Of a stretch of DNA of 64,000 bases, positions 48,966 to 58,807 are shown piece by piece. Every line of letters begins with the position of its first letter. Position 1 is the first letter of the stretch. The notes beneath the pieces were generated by a model, which searched no databases, had not been told where the DNA came from, and saw only the letters and a list, made by a program, of their open reading frames with translations. Source of the DNA: Pantoea anthophila (GTDB taxonomy: Bacteria; Pseudomonadota; Gammaproteobacteria; Enterobacterales; Enterobacteriaceae); assembly GCF_006494375.1 (NCBI RefSeq), contig NZ_VHIZ01000056.1, positions 451,685 through 515,684 of the forward strand. The letters run 5' to 3'. The translations under genes and the position numbers were made by a program.

Positions 48966-50327
48966 ATGAAAGGCACCGTGTTAGAAAAAATTGTTCAGGA
49001 CAAAGCGATCTGGGTTGAAGCCCGTCAGCAGCAGCAGCCTCTCTCCACCTTTCAGAACAGCATTGAGCCTTCCAGCCGTCATTTTTACGACGCGCTGCAG
49101 GGGGCCAGAACCGCGTTTATCCTGGAGTGTAAAAAGGCCTCTCCGTCGAAAGGCGTGATTCGCGAGGACTTCGATCCGGCCGCGATTGCCGGGGTCTACC
49201 GCCACTATGCGTCAGCGGTCTCTGTGCTGACCGATGAAAAATATTTTCAGGGTGACTTCGCTTTCCTGCCGATTGTCAGCGCAGCCATCACGCAGCCGGT
49301 GCTGTGCAAAGATTTTATTATCGATCCTTACCAGATCTATCTGGCGCGTTACTATCAGGCGGATGCGATTCTGCTGATGCTGTCGGTTCTGGATGATGAG
49401 CAGTATCGTCAGCTGGCCGCGGTGGCACACAGCCTGAAGATGGGCATTCTGACTGAGGTCAGTAATGAAGAGGAGCTGGAGCGGGCTATCGCCCTGCAGG
49501 CGAAAGTGGTGGGCATCAACAACCGCGATCTGCGCGACCTCTCTATCGATCTTAACCGCACCCGCCAGCTGGCGCCTCGCCTGTCGCATGGCGTGACGGT
49601 GATCAGTGAATCGGGTATCAACAGCTATGCGGACATTCGCGAGCTGAGCCACTTCGCCAATGGTTTCCTGATCGGCTCCTCCCTGATGGAAGAGACAGAC
49701 CTGACAGCCGCGGTGCGTCGGGTTACCCTGGGCAGCAACAAAGTGTGCGGACTGACCCGTGCCGAAGATGCGCGTGCCGCCTATGAAGCGGGTGCACTCT
49801 TTGGTGGTCTGATCTTTGCAGAAGGATCGCCGCGTCAGATTGATACCGCCACGGCGCAGAGCGTGATCGCCGCGGCGCCGCTGCGTTACGTTGGCGTGTT
49901 CCGCAACGCCAGCGTGAGTGACATTGTCACGCAGGTCAGCGCCCTTTCTCTCTCTGCGGTTCAGCTGCATGGCGATGAAACGCCGGCGTTTGTCGCTGAA
50001 CTGCGCGCCGCCCTGCCTGGCACCGTGCAGATCTGGAAGGCACTGCGCATCGAAGGCCATCTCCCGGCGCGCGACTGGCCACACGTTGACCGTTATGTGT
50101 TTGACAATGGTAACGGTGGTACCGGTCAGCGTTTCGACTGGTCCCTGTTGCAGGGTCAGACGCTGAATAATGTACTGCTGGCCGGTGGCCTCGGTGCGGA
50201 CAACTGTGTTGAAGCCGCGCAGCTGGGCTGTGCCGGGCTTGACTTCAACTCTGGCGTGGAAAGCGCGCCCGGCATCAAAGATGCCCGTAAAATTGCCGCC
50301 GTGTTCCAGACACTGCGCGCGTACTGA
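48966..50327 (+). CDS. trpC: Bifunctional indole-3-glycerol phosphate synthase / phosphoribosylanthranilate isomerase
   Basis: A 453-residue fused TrpC-TrpF, as in E. coli. The N-terminal synthase domain (about 1-255) shows [11 protein letters not shown] and [12 protein letters not shown]. The C-terminal isomerase domain (about 256-453) begins [12 protein letters not shown] and contains VQLHGDETP and GLDFNSGVE. It starts two bases after the trpD stop. Confidence 0.98.
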   Translation: MKGTVLEKIVQDKAIWVEARQQQQPLSTFQNSIEPSSRHFYDALQGARTAFILECKKASPSKGVIREDFDPAAIAGVYRHYASAVSVLTDEKYFQGDFAFLPIVSAAITQPVLCKDFIIDPYQIYLARYYQADAILLMLSVLDDEQYRQLAAVAHSLKMGILTEVSNEEELERAIALQAKVVGINNRDLRDLSIDLNRTRQLAPRLSHGVTVISESGINSYADIRELSHFANGFLIGSSLMEETDLTAAVRRVTLGSNKVCGLTRAEDARAAYEAGALFGGLIFAEGSPRQIDTATAQSVIAAAPLRYVGVFRNASVSDIVTQVSALSLSAVQLHGDETPAFVAELRAALPGTVQIWKALRIEGHLPARDWPHVDRYVFDNGNGGTGQRFDWSLLQGQTLNNVLLAGGLGADNCVEAAQLGCAGLDFNSGVESAPGIKDARKIAAVFQTLRAY

Positions 50328-50373
50328 TTTGCCTGGCCTGCCCGACAGCGGGCCTGAGAAAGGAAGAGAAAAG

Positions 50374-51564
50374 ATGACGTTACTGAATCCCTACTTTGGC
50401 GAATTTGGCGGAATGTATGTTCCGCAGATCCTGATGCCTGCCCTGCGCCAGCTCGAAGAGGCGTTTGTTGACGCGCAGAAAGATCCTGCCTTCCAGGAAG
50501 AGTTTACCGAACTGCTGAAGAACTATGCGGGTCGTCCGACCGCGCTGACGCTGTGCAAAAACCTGACCAAAGGCACAAAAACGCGCCTCTACCTTAAGCG
50601 TGAAGATCTGCTGCACGGCGGTGCGCACAAAACTAACCAGGTGCTGGGTCAGGCACTGCTGGCTAAGCGCATGGGTAAAAATGAAATTATCGCCGAGACC
50701 GGCGCCGGTCAGCATGGTGTGGCTTCGGCGCTGGCCTGTGCGCTGCTGGGCATGAAATGCCGTATCTACATGGGCGCGAAAGATGTGGAGCGTCAGTCGC
50801 CTAACGTCTTCCGTATGCGACTGATGGGCGCAGAGGTGATCCCGGTTCACAGCGGCTCTGCCACGCTGAAAGATGCCTGTAACGAGGCGCTTCGCGACTG
50901 GTCTGGCAGCTATGAAACGGCGCACTACATGCTCGGCACCGCCGCGGGTCCGCACCCCTTCCCGACTATCGTGCGTGAGTTCCAGCGCATGATCGGCGAA
51001 GAGACGAAAAAACAGATTCTGGAAAGAGAGGATCGCCTGCCCGACGCAATTCTCGCCTGCGTGGGCGGGGGCTCCAACGCTATCGGCATGTTTGCTGACT
51101 TTATCGAAGAAACCAGCGTGAAGCTGATCGGCGTTGAGCCTGCGGGTCACGGCATCGAAACCGGCGAGCATGGCGCACCGCTGAAGCATGGTCGCGTCGG
51201 TATCTACTTCGGCATGAAAGCGCCGATGATGCAGACGGAAGACGGCCAGATTGAAGAGTCCTACTCCATCTCTGCCGGTCTCGACTTCCCGTCGGTCGGG
51301 CCTCAGCATGCGCACCTGAACAGCACGGGTCGGGCGGATTACGTCTCGGTTACCGATAACGAAGCGCTGGCTGCCTTCAAACAGCTCTGCCGGGCGGAAG
51401 GGATTATTCCGGCGCTGGAATCCTCTCACGCCCTGGCGCACGCCCTGAAGATGATTCAGGAGGAGCCGGAGAAAGAGCAGCTGCTTGTGGTTAACCTTTC
51501 CGGCCGCGGCGATAAAGATATTTTCACCGTTCACGACATTCTGACTGCGCAGGGAGAAATCTGA
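50374..51564 (+). CDS. trpB: Tryptophan synthase beta chain
   Basis: PLP-dependent beta subunit that condenses indole and serine; 396 residues from [13 protein letters not shown], which has AGGAAGAG upstream. A longer open frame overlaps trpC and is not used. PLP lysine lies in [12 protein letters not shown] and the phosphate loop in [10 protein letters not shown]. It is coupled to trpA by TGATG overlap. Confidence 0.98.
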   Translation: MTLLNPYFGEFGGMYVPQILMPALRQLEEAFVDAQKDPAFQEEFTELLKNYAGRPTALTLCKNLTKGTKTRLYLKREDLLHGGAHKTNQVLGQALLAKRMGKNEIIAETGAGQHGVASALACALLGMKCRIYMGAKDVERQSPNVFRMRLMGAEVIPVHSGSATLKDACNEALRDWSGSYETAHYMLGTAAGPHPFPTIVREFQRMIGEETKKQILEREDRLPDAILACVGGGSNAIGMFADFIEETSVKLIGVEPAGHGIETGEHGAPLKHGRVGIYFGMKAPMMQTEDGQIEESYSISAGLDFPSVGPQHAHLNSTGRADYVSVTDNEALAAFKQLCRAEGIIPALESSHALAHALKMIQEEPEKEQLLVVNLSGRGDKDIFTVHDILTAQGEI

Positions 51565-52367
51565 TGGAACGTTATAATCAACTGTTTTCGCGCCTGTCAG
51601 CCAGCAACGAAGGCGCTTTCGTCCCGTTCGTCACGCTGGGCGACCCCTCACCTGAGCTCTCCCTGCGCGTGATTGACGCGCTGGTTGAAGGCGGTGCGGA
51701 CGCGCTGGAGCTGGGCATTCCTTTCTCCGACCCGCTGGCGGATGGCCCGACCATTCAGAATGCGACCTTACGTGCGTTCGCCGCAGGCACCACCACCAGC
51801 CAGTGCTTTGAAATGCTGGCGACAATCCGCCGTAAATATCCTGACCTGCCGATTGGCCTGCTGATGTATGCCAACCTGGTCTTCACCAACGGCGTGGATG
51901 CGTTCTATGCACGCTGTGCCGAAGCCGGTGTCGATTCGGTTCTGGTCGCCGATGTGCCGGTTGAAGAGTCGGCGCCGTTCCGCCAGGCGGCGATGCGTCA
52001 CGGCGTGGCCCCTATCTTTATCTGTCCACCTAATGCCAGCGATACGCTGCTGCGTGAGATCGCGTCGCACGGCCGGGGCTACACCTACCTGTTGTCACGT
52101 GCCGGGGTGACCGGGGCTGAAAACCGTGCCAGCCTGCCGCTACAGCACCTGATCGACAAGCTGCGCGAATACCATGCGGCTCCGCCACTGCAGGGCTTTG
52201 GTATCTCAGAACCTGAGCAGGTGAAGGAAGCGATTGCCGCCGGTGCCGCCGGAGCCATCTCCGGTTCCGCCATTGTCAGGATCATTGAGAAGCATCACGC
52301 TGAACCGGACGTGATGCTGAGCGAACTGAAGAACTTTGTCAGTCGCCTGAAAGCCGCCAGTCGTTAA
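51564..52367 (+). CDS. trpA: Tryptophan synthase alpha chain
   Basis: Alpha subunit (267 residues) that cleaves indole-3-glycerol phosphate and passes indole to TrpB. Catalytic Glu and Asp are in [15 protein letters not shown] (positions near 49 and 60). It is the last trp gene. A terminator follows nine bases later. Confidence 0.98.
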   Translation: MERYNQLFSRLSASNEGAFVPFVTLGDPSPELSLRVIDALVEGGADALELGIPFSDPLADGPTIQNATLRAFAAGTTTSQCFEMLATIRRKYPDLPIGLLMYANLVFTNGVDAFYARCAEAGVDSVLVADVPVEESAPFRQAAMRHGVAPIFICPPNASDTLLREIASHGRGYTYLLSRAGVTGAENRASLPLQHLIDKLREYHAAPPLQGFGISEPEQVKEAIAAGAAGAISGSAIVRIIEKHHAEPDVMLSELKNFVSRLKAASR

Positions 52368-52376
52368 TCCTGTCAG

Positions 52377-52420
52377 CATGCCTTATCACGCGATAAGGCA
52401 TGATTTGTTTCCTTTTTTTT
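52377..52420 (+). terminator. trp operon terminator
   Basis: An 11-bp stem (CATGCCTTATC / GATAAGGCATG) with a 4-base loop, then a T-rich tail including eight consecutive T. Confidence 0.88.
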
Positions 52421-52516
52421 CATTCCGCCATTTGCCCTTTTTTCAGAATCTGCACCACAATGACAAAGCGCCGTTACGGTAACGTCGCATCCATTTTGTG
52501 ACAGGGAGAGAAAGCA

Positions 52517-52831
52517 ATGAAATTCGTTAAACTGCTGACAGGTGCTTTACTGGCGGGTGTGGTTGCGCTGACACTGAGCGCCTGTGCGCCAACCGCAACC
52601 AAAGAGGGAACCGGTGGCTACATCGATGACACCGTTGTAACCACGAAAGTGAAAGGTGAACTGCTGAAGGATGACTCGCTGAAATCGACTGAAATCAACG
52701 TAGAAACCTTTAAGGGTAAAGTTCAGCTGAGCGGTTTTGTGTCATCGCCACAAATGGCTAATCGTGCTGTTCAGGTGACGCGCAGCGTACCGGGCGTGAA
52801 ATCTGTCGTGAACAACATGCAGATTAAATAA
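52517..52831 (+). CDS. BON-domain lipoprotein
   Basis: A 104-residue protein with signal peptide and lipobox LSAC (Cys at residue 23), followed by a single BON domain (about residues 36-104, ending in PGVKSVVNNMQI). BON proteins such as OsmY and DolP associate with envelope membranes. This one has a single domain and a lipid anchor, so it is neither of these exactly. AGGGAGAG precedes the ATG. In E. coli yciGFE occupy this place. Confidence 0.88.
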   Translation: MKFVKLLTGALLAGVVALTLSACAPTATKEGTGGYIDDTVVTTKVKGELLKDDSLKSTEINVETFKGKVQLSGFVSSPQMANRAVQVTRSVPGVKSVVNNMQIK

Positions 52832-52845
52832 CGTTACACAGACAC

Positions 52846-52875
52846 AAAAAAGGCCGCTGAATCAGCGGCCTTTTT
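52846..52875. terminator. Bidirectional terminator between the BON lipoprotein gene and ompW
   Basis: An 11-bp stem AAGGCCGCTGA / TCAGCGGCCTT, flanked by A-run and T-run so it works both ways. Confidence 0.92.
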
Positions 52876-52879
52876 CTCA

Positions 52880-53512
52880 TCAGAAGCGGTAACCTGCCCC
52901 GAAGAAGAAGACCCACGGATCGATGCGCATATTGATGTTCTGCTGCTCGCCTCCCGCTTTAAACTTCACTTCCGTGTCGATATCCATGTACCACACCGAC
53001 GCATTCAGCATCCAGTCGCGGTTGATCTGATAATCCAGGCCGACCTGACCCGCCACGCCCCACGAATCCTTGACGCTGAGATCGGTCAGGCCTGCATCGC
53101 GACCGGTCTGGTTGAAATCGGCATCATAGAAGGTGGTGTAGTTGACGCCCACGCCCACGTAGGGACGGGCTTTGCTTTTGCTGTCGAAGAAGTAGTACTG
53201 CGCCATCAGCGTCGGCGGTAACTGGCGCACGGTAGCCAGCGTACCGGTCGGGCCAAGACCCACTTTGTGACGGAACGGCGTGGCGGCGAGAAGTTCCACC
53301 CCGATATTGTCCGTTGCCATATAGGTAAAGGTCAGGCCGAGCTGCGTGTCGTTGGAGGCGCTGAACTCCCCCATGCCTAACACATTATCGGAGCCTTCGG
53401 TGGGGCGTACGGTTGCACTGCCGGCACGCATAAAGAAGTCGCCTGCTTCGTGGGCCATCGCCAGCTGGGGTAAAGCCAGCGCCAGCAGCATCGCGCATTT
53501 TGCCAGTTTCAT
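52880..53512 (-). CDS. ompW: Outer membrane protein W
   Basis: A 210-residue eight-stranded beta-barrel porin. The start MKLAKCAMLLALALP is chosen because AGGAG lies five bases before it; a GTG two codons upstream is possible. The signal peptide is followed by HEAGDFFMRAG and the C-terminus is FFFGAGYRF, ending in the aromatic residue typical of barrel proteins. It is linked in E. coli to anaerobic and redox-stress adaptation. A perfect FNR-type site lies upstream. Confidence 0.95.
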   Translation of the reverse strand: MKLAKCAMLLALALPQLAMAHEAGDFFMRAGSATVRPTEGSDNVLGMGEFSASNDTQLGLTFTYMATDNIGVELLAATPFRHKVGLGPTGTLATVRQLPPTLMAQYYFFDSKSKARPYVGVGVNYTTFYDADFNQTGRDAGLTDLSVKDSWGVAGQVGLDYQINRDWMLNASVWYMDIDTEVKFKAGGEQQNINMRIDPWVFFFGAGYRF

Positions 53513-53637
53513 TATCACTCCTTTGCTTAATGTTGATGTCGCGGGGGGTTATCATTTTTTTGCTGGCAGTTATTTAACGCGATTTACAGGAAATTGCACT
53601 CTGAACGCTTCAGATAAATTGCTTAAAAAACAATGAA

Positions 53638-53651
53638 TTGATTTAGATCAA
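53638..53651. promoter_or_regulatory. FNR box between ompW and the ykgJ-like gene
   Basis: TTGAT-TTAG-ATCAA is a perfect match to the FNR consensus. It is about 130 bases from the ompW start and 115 from the ykgJ-like start. E. coli ompW is FNR-controlled, so ompW is the likely target. Confidence 0.75.
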
Positions 53652-53766
53652 TTTCGGCACGCTTCGGCACCCGCAAATTCCCCTTGCTGAAAAATTCCGG
53701 CGGCCCTATTTTGCTTCTCTTCCTGGTTGATTTTGGTTCGATGCCTCGGGAGGGGCGGGTGATCAA

Positions 53767-54183
53767 ATGAGTGACACATTAAATCCTTGTATCAGCTGTG
53801 GCGCCTGCTGCGCCCATTTTCGCGTCTCATTTTACTGGGCGGAAGCCGACGATGCGGGCGGTCTGGTGCCGACCGACCTGACCGAGCCGCTCAGCCTGCT
53901 CATGCGTAACATGCGGGGCACCAACGATCGCACCCCGCGCTGTGTCGCCCTGCAGGGAGAGATCGGCGGATGCGTTTCATGCGGTATCTATGAGCAGCGT
54001 CCCACTCCCTGTCGGGAGTTCTCGCTGTCAGGAGAAGGCGGCATTCATAACGAAGCCTGCGATCGGGCCCGCGCCCGCTATGGCCTTCCCCCGCTTTTTT
54101 CGCCATCTTTACCTGTCGTGACAGAAAGTTATGCCACAGCGGGTGCCCGTGAGCTGCCAGAACATGTACAATCGCCGGATTAA
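53767..54183 (+). CDS. YkgJ-family cysteine cluster protein
   Basis: A 138-residue cytoplasmic protein with cysteine motifs CISCGACC near the N-terminus, [19 protein letters not shown] in the middle and a further Cys in [11 protein letters not shown]. The family (CxxCxxCC type) is thought to bind zinc or an iron-sulfur cluster. Function unknown. It is not found at this place in E. coli. It diverges from ompW and precedes yciC. Confidence 0.88.
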   Translation: MSDTLNPCISCGACCAHFRVSFYWAEADDAGGLVPTDLTEPLSLLMRNMRGTNDRTPRCVALQGEIGGCVSCGIYEQRPTPCREFSLSGEGGIHNEACDRARARYGLPPLFSPSLPVVTESYATAGARELPEHVQSPD

Positions 54184-54210
54184 TTAACCCGGTTCCTCCA
54201 AGGAGTGTAC

Positions 54211-54945
54211 ATGTCTATCACGGCAAGCTCGTTATACCGTGACACTGGAAATTTTGCGCGACATCAGCTGGCTACCCTGCTGCTGCTGTCGCTGCTGACC
54301 GCTTTTATCACTGTCATGCTGGTGCATGTGCTGACGCCTGGTGTCGATGAGATGGCCATTCTGCAGCAGGGTGACGACAGTGCCAGATCGTTGTTTGAGA
54401 TAGTGCAGAGCATGTCGCCGGAACAGCAGCAGGTTCTGCTGCGGGCTTCGGCTGCCAGCACCTTCGCTGCGCTGTTGGGTAACACGCTGCTGCTGGGCGG
54501 CATGCTCTGCCTGATTCCGATGGTCTCTTCCGGTCAGCGGGTCAGCGCTTTGCGGGCTATCGGGTCTTCTGCGCCGCTGCTGCCCAGACTGCTGCTGCTG
54601 ACCTTTCTGATGACGCTGGTGGCCCAGCTTGGCTTTATGGTGCTGGTGGTCCCCGGTATTCTGCTGACGATCCTGCTGTCACTGGCGCCGGTGATGCTTG
54701 CCAGTGAGAAGATGGGCGTGTTTGCCGCCATGCGCGCCAGCATGCGCATGGCCTGGAAGAACGTGAAGCTGATCGCCCCCGCCATCCTGCTCTGGCTGCT
54801 GGCGAAAGTGGTCGTGATGCTCTTTTTCGCTTCGCTGACCGTGCTGCCGCTGAATGTTTCGTCGGTCATTTTTACCGCGGCCGGCAATCTGGTTTCAGCC
54901 CTGTTGATCATCTATCTCTATCGGCTCTATATGCTGTTACGTTGA
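54211..54945 (+). CDS. yciC: YciC family inner-membrane protein
   Basis: A 244-residue membrane protein (UPF0259) starting [15 protein letters not shown], with AGGAG five bases before the ATG; a GTG two codons upstream overlaps that site. About six hydrophobic helices are seen and [20 protein letters not shown] is a strong family match. Function is not established. It precedes yciB, as in E. coli. Confidence 0.94.
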   Translation: MSITASSLYRDTGNFARHQLATLLLLSLLTAFITVMLVHVLTPGVDEMAILQQGDDSARSLFEIVQSMSPEQQQVLLRASAASTFAALLGNTLLLGGMLCLIPMVSSGQRVSALRAIGSSAPLLPRLLLLTFLMTLVAQLGFMVLVVPGILLTILLSLAPVMLASEKMGVFAAMRASMRMAWKNVKLIAPAILLWLLAKVVVMLFFASLTVLPLNVSSVIFTAAGNLVSALLIIYLYRLYMLLR

Positions 54946-54996
54946 CGGACGGTGCGCCTGCGGGCGCACTGGCATGCAACCCTGACGGGAATCACT

Positions 54997-55536
54997 ATGA
55001 AGCAGTTACTCGACTTTCTCCCCCTGGTAGTCTTTTTCATCTTCTATAAGCTCTATGACATCTTTGTCGCCTCGGGCGCACTGATTGTCGCGACCGGTCT
55101 GGCGCTGGTCGTCAGCTGGGTGCTCTATCGCAGACTGGAAAAGATGACCATTTTCACCTTTGTGCTGGTCGCGGTCTTTGGCACCCTGACGCTGGTGTTC
55201 CACAACGATGAGTTTATTAAGTGGAAAGTGACGGTCATCTACAGCCTGTTCGCGCTCGCCCTGCTCTACAGCCAGTGGTTTATGAAGCAGCCGCTGATCC
55301 AGAGCATGCTGGGTAAAGAGCTTCAGCTGCCGGACGCGGTCTGGCGTCGTCTGAACGTTGCCTGGGCACTCTTCTTTCTGATTTGCGGCCTGGTGAACAT
55401 CTACGTCGCCTTTTGGTTATCCCAGGCGTTTTGGGTTAACTTTAAAGTGTTTGGTCTCACCGGTCTGACCTTACTGTTTACCCTGCTTAGCGGGCTCTAT
55501 ATCTGGCGACAGATGCCGCAGCAGGAACAAAAATAA
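54997..55536 (+). CDS. yciB: YciB (IspZ), inner-membrane septation-type protein
   Basis: A 179-residue protein, the exact E. coli length, starting [20 protein letters not shown]. Five membrane helices are predicted. YciB is linked to envelope synthesis, division and elongation, and overlaps genetically with DcrB. The longer upstream frame is not supported. Confidence 0.96.
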   Translation: MKQLLDFLPLVVFFIFYKLYDIFVASGALIVATGLALVVSWVLYRRLEKMTIFTFVLVAVFGTLTLVFHNDEFIKWKVTVIYSLFALALLYSQWFMKQPLIQSMLGKELQLPDAVWRRLNVAWALFFLICGLVNIYVAFWLSQAFWVNFKVFGLTGLTLLFTLLSGLYIWRQMPQQEQK

Positions 55537-55542
55537 TCATCC

Positions 55543-55565
55543 GCCCGGTTCGCCGGGCTTTTTTT
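55543..55565 (+). terminator. Terminator of yciCB
   Basis: GCCCGG-TTCG-CCGGGC followed by seven T, six bases after the yciB stop. Confidence 0.92.
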
Positions 55566-55595
55566 CAGCATTCATCTGCATAAGAACGGGAAGCA

Positions 55596-56018
55596 ATGGG
55601 CGAAAAACATAAATTACCGCAAGGTGAAATGGTGCTGCGTACGCTCGCCATGCCGGCAGACACCAACGCTAACGGCGATATCTTTGGTGGCTGGCTGATG
55701 TCACAGATGGATATGGGCGGCGCGATTCTGGCTAAAGAGATCGCGGAAGGCCGCGTGGTAACGGTACGCGTCGACGGCATGTCATTTCTGAAGCCGGTGG
55801 CGGTAGGGGATGTCGTGAGCTGTCATGCGCGCTGTATCCGGACCGGCAACAGTTCGATGACCATTAACGTCGAGGTGTGGATCAAGAAAGTGTCGTCTGA
55901 GCCGATTGGACAGACTTATTGTGCCACCGAAGCGGTCTTTATCTATGTGGCCGTGGACAGTGCGGGCAATTCCCGTCCGCTGCCAGCCGGCCGCGCCAAT
56001 CAGCAGCCCGGCGAATAA
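55596..56018 (+). CDS. yciA: Acyl-CoA thioesterase YciA
   Basis: A 140-residue hotdog-fold thioesterase that hydrolyses a range of acyl-CoAs. The family motif NANGDIFGGWLMSQMDMGGA is intact. The C-terminus is about eight residues longer than E. coli YciA (132). It is convergent with tonB across a shared hairpin. Confidence 0.96.
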   Translation: MGEKHKLPQGEMVLRTLAMPADTNANGDIFGGWLMSQMDMGGAILAKEIAEGRVVTVRVDGMSFLKPVAVGDVVSCHARCIRTGNSSMTINVEVWIKKVSSEPIGQTYCATEAVFIYVAVDSAGNSRPLPAGRANQQPGE

Positions 56019-56048
56019 AAAACGGGTCAGGCATCTCCGCCTGACCCG
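56017..56048 (-). terminator. Terminator of tonB
   Basis: A perfect 10-bp stem (CGGGTCAGGC / GCCTGACCCG) with a 6-base loop. The T-run is on the minus-strand side, pointing to tonB as the main user. Confidence 0.85.
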
Positions 56049-56053
56049 GCCTC

Positions 56054-56815
56054 TTACTCTATGCTGGCCCCGCCTTTAAGCTTAAAGACGATATTCATTG
56101 TGAGTCCCTGACCCGGGCGACCGCTCTGGTAACGCCACTTTTTCATCGCCTGCTTTACGTCGCGCTCAAACATATTGCGCGGTTCCGCAGAGAGGATCTG
56201 AATGTTCTCTACCCGACCGTCACTGTCCACGTCAAACTTCACCCGCACGCGCCCTTCAACCCGCAGCGCATAAGCGCGCTGAGGATAGCCTGGCTTACTG
56301 ACGCTCAGCGCTTTCGGGCCGGTTGATACCGATGCTGTCGGTGACGGAGTCGCTTTTGGCGCAGTGGCTGGGCGGGTCTGGGTCGCCGGCGCCTCCTGCC
56401 GGAACGGATTATCCTGCGGTTTACTCTCCTGACGCGGCTTCACGTCGCGTACAGGTTTCTCCCGCTTGTGCTCGGTTTTAGGTTTGGGTTTTGGTTTGGG
56501 CTTCGGCTCAGGTTTTGGTATCGGCACCGGTTCCGCTTTCGGCGGTTCCGGCGCCGGCTGAGGTTCCGGTTCTGGCTGAGGTTCTGGCTGCGGCTCAGGC
56601 TCTGGTGCAGGCGGCTGCACAACAGCCGGAGCAGGCTCGGGCTGAACTTCCGGGGCAACCATGGTGACGCTGATGGGCTGAGAGGCCTTTGGCACTTCCG
56701 TCACCTGCTGGAATGACGCATACAGAATTCCGGCAATGACGGCCCCATGCAGAACAACAGACAGCAACATGGAGAGTGGCGTGCGTTTGGGTAAGGGCAT
56801 AGTCAGCGTGGTCAT
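56054..56815 (-). CDS. tonB: TonB, energy transducer for outer-membrane receptors
   Basis: TonB passes proton-motive-force energy from ExbBD to siderophore and vitamin B12 receptors. The start is taken at [15 protein letters not shown] (253 residues); MPLPKRT, five codons later, is the alternative, and neither has a strong ribosome site. An N-terminal membrane helix carries the [11 protein letters not shown] motif with the essential His. A long Pro-Glu then Pro-Lys repeat spacer covers about residues 45-110. The C-terminal domain contains [21 protein letters not shown] Fur box is expected upstream, but I could not find a convincing one. Confidence 0.95.
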   Translation of the reverse strand: MTTLTMPLPKRTPLSMLLSVVLHGAVIAGILYASFQQVTEVPKASQPISVTMVAPEVQPEPAPAVVQPPAPEPEPQPEPQPEPEPQPAPEPPKAEPVPIPKPEPKPKPKPKPKTEHKREKPVRDVKPRQESKPQDNPFRQEAPATQTRPATAPKATPSPTASVSTGPKALSVSKPGYPQRAYALRVEGRVRVKFDVDSDGRVENIQILSAEPRNMFERDVKQAMKKWRYQSGRPGQGLTMNIVFKLKGGASIE

Positions 56816-57010
56816 AACAGTCGCAGTGATTGAATGAAGCAGCGATTTTAAATGCAAATAGCAATCAGTTTCAATAACTCCCGCCCTCACGCCATCAGAA
56901 AAGCGCATTTAGCCCTTTATGCTGCGCCTTCCAGCCGCCGGAGTTTTCGTTTGCACTCTGAAGGGCAATCCCTTAACGTGTGCAAAATTCTGGTTAATGG
57001 GAGTTCCTGA

Positions 57011-57307
57011 GTGCTTTACGTCATTTATGCAGAAGATACTGCAGATTCACTGGAAAAGCGTAACGCCGTGCGCCCTGCCCATCTGGCACGGCTCAAACTG
57101 CTTCACGAAGAGGGACGCCTGATTATCGCTGGCCCGATGCCTGCCGTGGACAGTAACGATCCCGGCGTGGCGGGCTTTACCGGTTCCACCGTCATTGCGG
57201 AGTTCCCGTCGCTGGAAGCGGCGCAATCCTGGGCGCAGGATGATCCCTATATTGCGGCGGGCGTCTACAGTCAGGTCGCGGTTAAGCCGTTCAAACGCGT
57301 CTTCTGA
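57011..57307 (+). CDS. yciI: YciI family protein
   Basis: A 98-residue protein starting at GTG ([15 protein letters not shown]) with GGAG upstream. Matches E. coli YciI in length and in the [19 protein letters not shown] stretch. The family has a ferredoxin-like fold with a conserved His/Asp pair; its activity is unknown. It diverges from tonB. Confidence 0.95.
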   Translation: MLYVIYAEDTADSLEKRNAVRPAHLARLKLLHEEGRLIIAGPMPAVDSNDPGVAGFTGSTVIAEFPSLEAAQSWAQDDPYIAAGVYSQVAVKPFKRVF

Positions 57308-57324
57308 TTGCATCTGAGTATTAA

Positions 57325-57363
57325 AAATGGCTTCTGTGCCTGGCGCAGAAGCCATTTTTTTTT
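57325..57363 (+). terminator. Terminator of yciI
   Basis: A 12-bp stem (AAATGGCTTCTG / CAGAAGCCATTT) with a 9-base loop and a run of T. Confidence 0.92.
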
Positions 57364-57379
57364 CGTAGAGAGAGGGAAT

Positions 57380-57565
57380 ATGCAGATTGTTATTCTGGCG
57401 CTGCTGCTGGTCATCGCTTTACTGCTTGGCAGGGCTATTTATCTCTGGCGGACGCAGGGCTGGCGCAGAAAGAAACAGACGATCGTGATGCTGATTGTGC
57501 TGGCAGCAGCGTTGCAGCTGGTAAATGTCACGCTGATGATGACGAAGCCGCTTCATCCCGGCTGA
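57380..57565 (+). CDS. Small two-helix membrane protein
   Basis: A 61-residue product begins MQIVILALLLVIALLLG, with AGAGGG just before the ATG. Two hydrophobic segments (about 2-20 and 35-52) flank a basic loop (WRTQGWRRKK). It lies where E. coli has kch, but is far too small to be that channel. I do not recognise it. Confidence 0.7.
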   Translation: MQIVILALLLVIALLLGRAIYLWRTQGWRRKKQTIVMLIVLAAALQLVNVTLMMTKPLHPG

Positions 57566-57598
57566 CCATAAACGGCCGACAGGGTAAAAGGCATTAAA

Positions 57599-57628
57599 GA
57601 ACAGGACAGCTGAATGACTGTCCTGTTC
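57599..57628. terminator. Hairpin between convergent small genes
   Basis: An 11-bp perfect stem (GAACAGGACAG / CTGTCCTGTTC) with an 8-base loop lies between two convergent genes. T-tails are weak on both sides. Confidence 0.65.
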
Positions 57629-57650
57629 TTCATACTCTGTTATCTTTATA

Positions 57651-57893
57651 TCAGCCGCGATCCAGAATCAGACCAATCAGCGCGTGATAGTGCTGTTCTT
57701 CTTCCGGGCTGGTAACATGCTGCAGGCGGCTAATCAGTTTTGAGCAGATCGCTTTGCGGTTCAGGCTGCGACCGGAACGAATAATTTCCGTGACAACCGA
57801 CCCCAGGATCGCCTGCTGTGAAGGCTGTGCAGCACTGTGCAGATAGGCGGTAATGTCTGAAACTGAAGCGGGAATATGTACGTTAGTCTGCAT
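57651..57893 (-). CDS. YmgB/AriR-like biofilm and acid-resistance regulator
   Basis: An 80-residue helical protein. The pattern ILGSVVTEIIRSGRSLNRKA followed by LISRLQHVTS matches the YmgB/YcgZ/AriR family (small dimeric regulators of the Rcs/biofilm network in E. coli). It is not at this locus in E. coli. Its upstream region carries two TGTACA-type dyads like those recognised by MerR-family regulators (BluR and MlrA act on the ycgZ-ymgABC and csgD systems in E. coli). Confidence 0.7.
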   Translation of the reverse strand: MQTNVHIPASVSDITAYLHSAAQPSQQAILGSVVTEIIRSGRSLNRKAICSKLISRLQHVTSPEEEQHYHALIGLILDRG

Positions 57894-57941
57894 GATTGTC
57901 CCTTAAAGGCGTCGTTAAAGTTACTAAGCGATGCGGTAAAG

Positions 57942-58077
57942 TTATACAAAAACGCCCCTCCTGTACAGGTATTTAGCGCGAAAAATCACCCAAAGCGCGA
58001 CATTTTTCATTAAGTTCATTTAATACATAGACTTAAAACAATGTAAAGTTGTACAAGTTTCTTCTCGCTTTGTACAC
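57942..58077. promoter_or_regulatory. Paired TGTACA-type dyads upstream of the ymgB-like gene
   Basis: Dyad 1 is TTATACA (57942-57948) with TGTACAG (57962-57968), 13 bases apart. Dyad 2 is TTGTACA (58049-58055) with TGTACAC (58071-58077), 15 bases apart. Both resemble the MlrA-type arrangement of TTGTACA and TGTACAA. They lie in a 344-base gap (57894-58237) that otherwise shows no gene. Confidence 0.45.
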
Positions 58078-58237
58078 ATCCCCTGTCAGCCTCCTCAGAC
58101 CCGCCCCTTTTCCGCCTGATCCTTTTAACTTACGGCTTTTTTTGACCGGCGAGAGGATTTATCTGTTACCTCTGTCTACATTTACTATTCGTGATTTACA
58201 CCTCTGAATGGATGCACCGCACTGTCGCGAGCTCACT

Positions 58238-58555
58238 ATGAATAAAACCTATCCTGTTCCGGTTCTCACTCTGGCTGACACGCTTTTATCCCGGCTTGCC
58301 GCGCTGGCCGATCCTAAAATAGAAGTATTAAGTGGTTATCCGGCGAACTGCTCTGCCTGGCTGACGATCTACTATCAGCGCAAATCAGGCCGGTGGAGTT
58401 ACGAATGGTACGATCGGGAAGGTTATCGCCGGCCAGCGGCGCTGGGCAGCGCAATGCCCTGTCTGATGCTCGAGGTCAACGATCGGGGAGCGTCGCCTCA
58501 GGAGCAGGCTCAGGCACGCCGGTTACTGGCCGAGCAGGGCTTTTTTGAAGCCTGA
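58238..58555 (+). CDS. Hypothetical protein
   Basis: A 105-residue product from MNKTYPVPVLTLAD; an ATG ten codons earlier is possible and neither has a strong ribosome site. It is soluble, with a central aromatic stretch (RKSGRWSYEWYDREGYRR) and a helical C-terminus ending RRLLAEQGFFEA. I do not recognise the family. It shares the regulatory gap with the divergent ymgB-like gene. Confidence 0.6.
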   Translation: MNKTYPVPVLTLADTLLSRLAALADPKIEVLSGYPANCSAWLTIYYQRKSGRWSYEWYDREGYRRPAALGSAMPCLMLEVNDRGASPQEQAQARRLLAEQGFFEA

Positions 58556-58633
58556 GAGTGCCCCGGCCAATGCGCAGCCCGCCTGCTGCCTCACAGGGTA
58601 TCGGCTTACAGGGCGGGCTGAAGAGGTGCGGGA

Positions 58634-58807
58634 TTAAACCATCTGCGTGATGAACAGAATCGATCGGCGCTGCTGCTGCGCCAGCTTGTGGCGGATACAA
58701 TGGATGCGTTTATAACGGCGTGACTGCCCTTCCAGCCAGCGTGAACGGCGACGGTGAACCTGTCGTAACATTCTCCAGCGTGCCACTTCATTTCTGCTTC
58801 GTTTCAT
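58634..58807 (-). CDS. yciY: YciY family protein
   Basis: A 57-residue, strongly basic protein (MKRSRNEVARWRM, then RRRSRWLEGQSRR), the same length as E. coli YciY and clearly homologous to it. GAGGA precedes the ATG. It diverges from clsA, as in E. coli. Function unknown. It is too short for standard gene calling, and an overlapping frame could mask it. Confidence 0.88.
   Translation of the reverse strand: MKRSRNEVARWRMLRQVHRRRSRWLEGQSRRYKRIHCIRHKLAQQQRRSILFITQMV

Noticed and set aside
56816..56908. Fur box upstream of tonB
   Set aside because: Expected from E. coli, and AT-rich candidates exist, but none matches the consensus well enough to report as a site.
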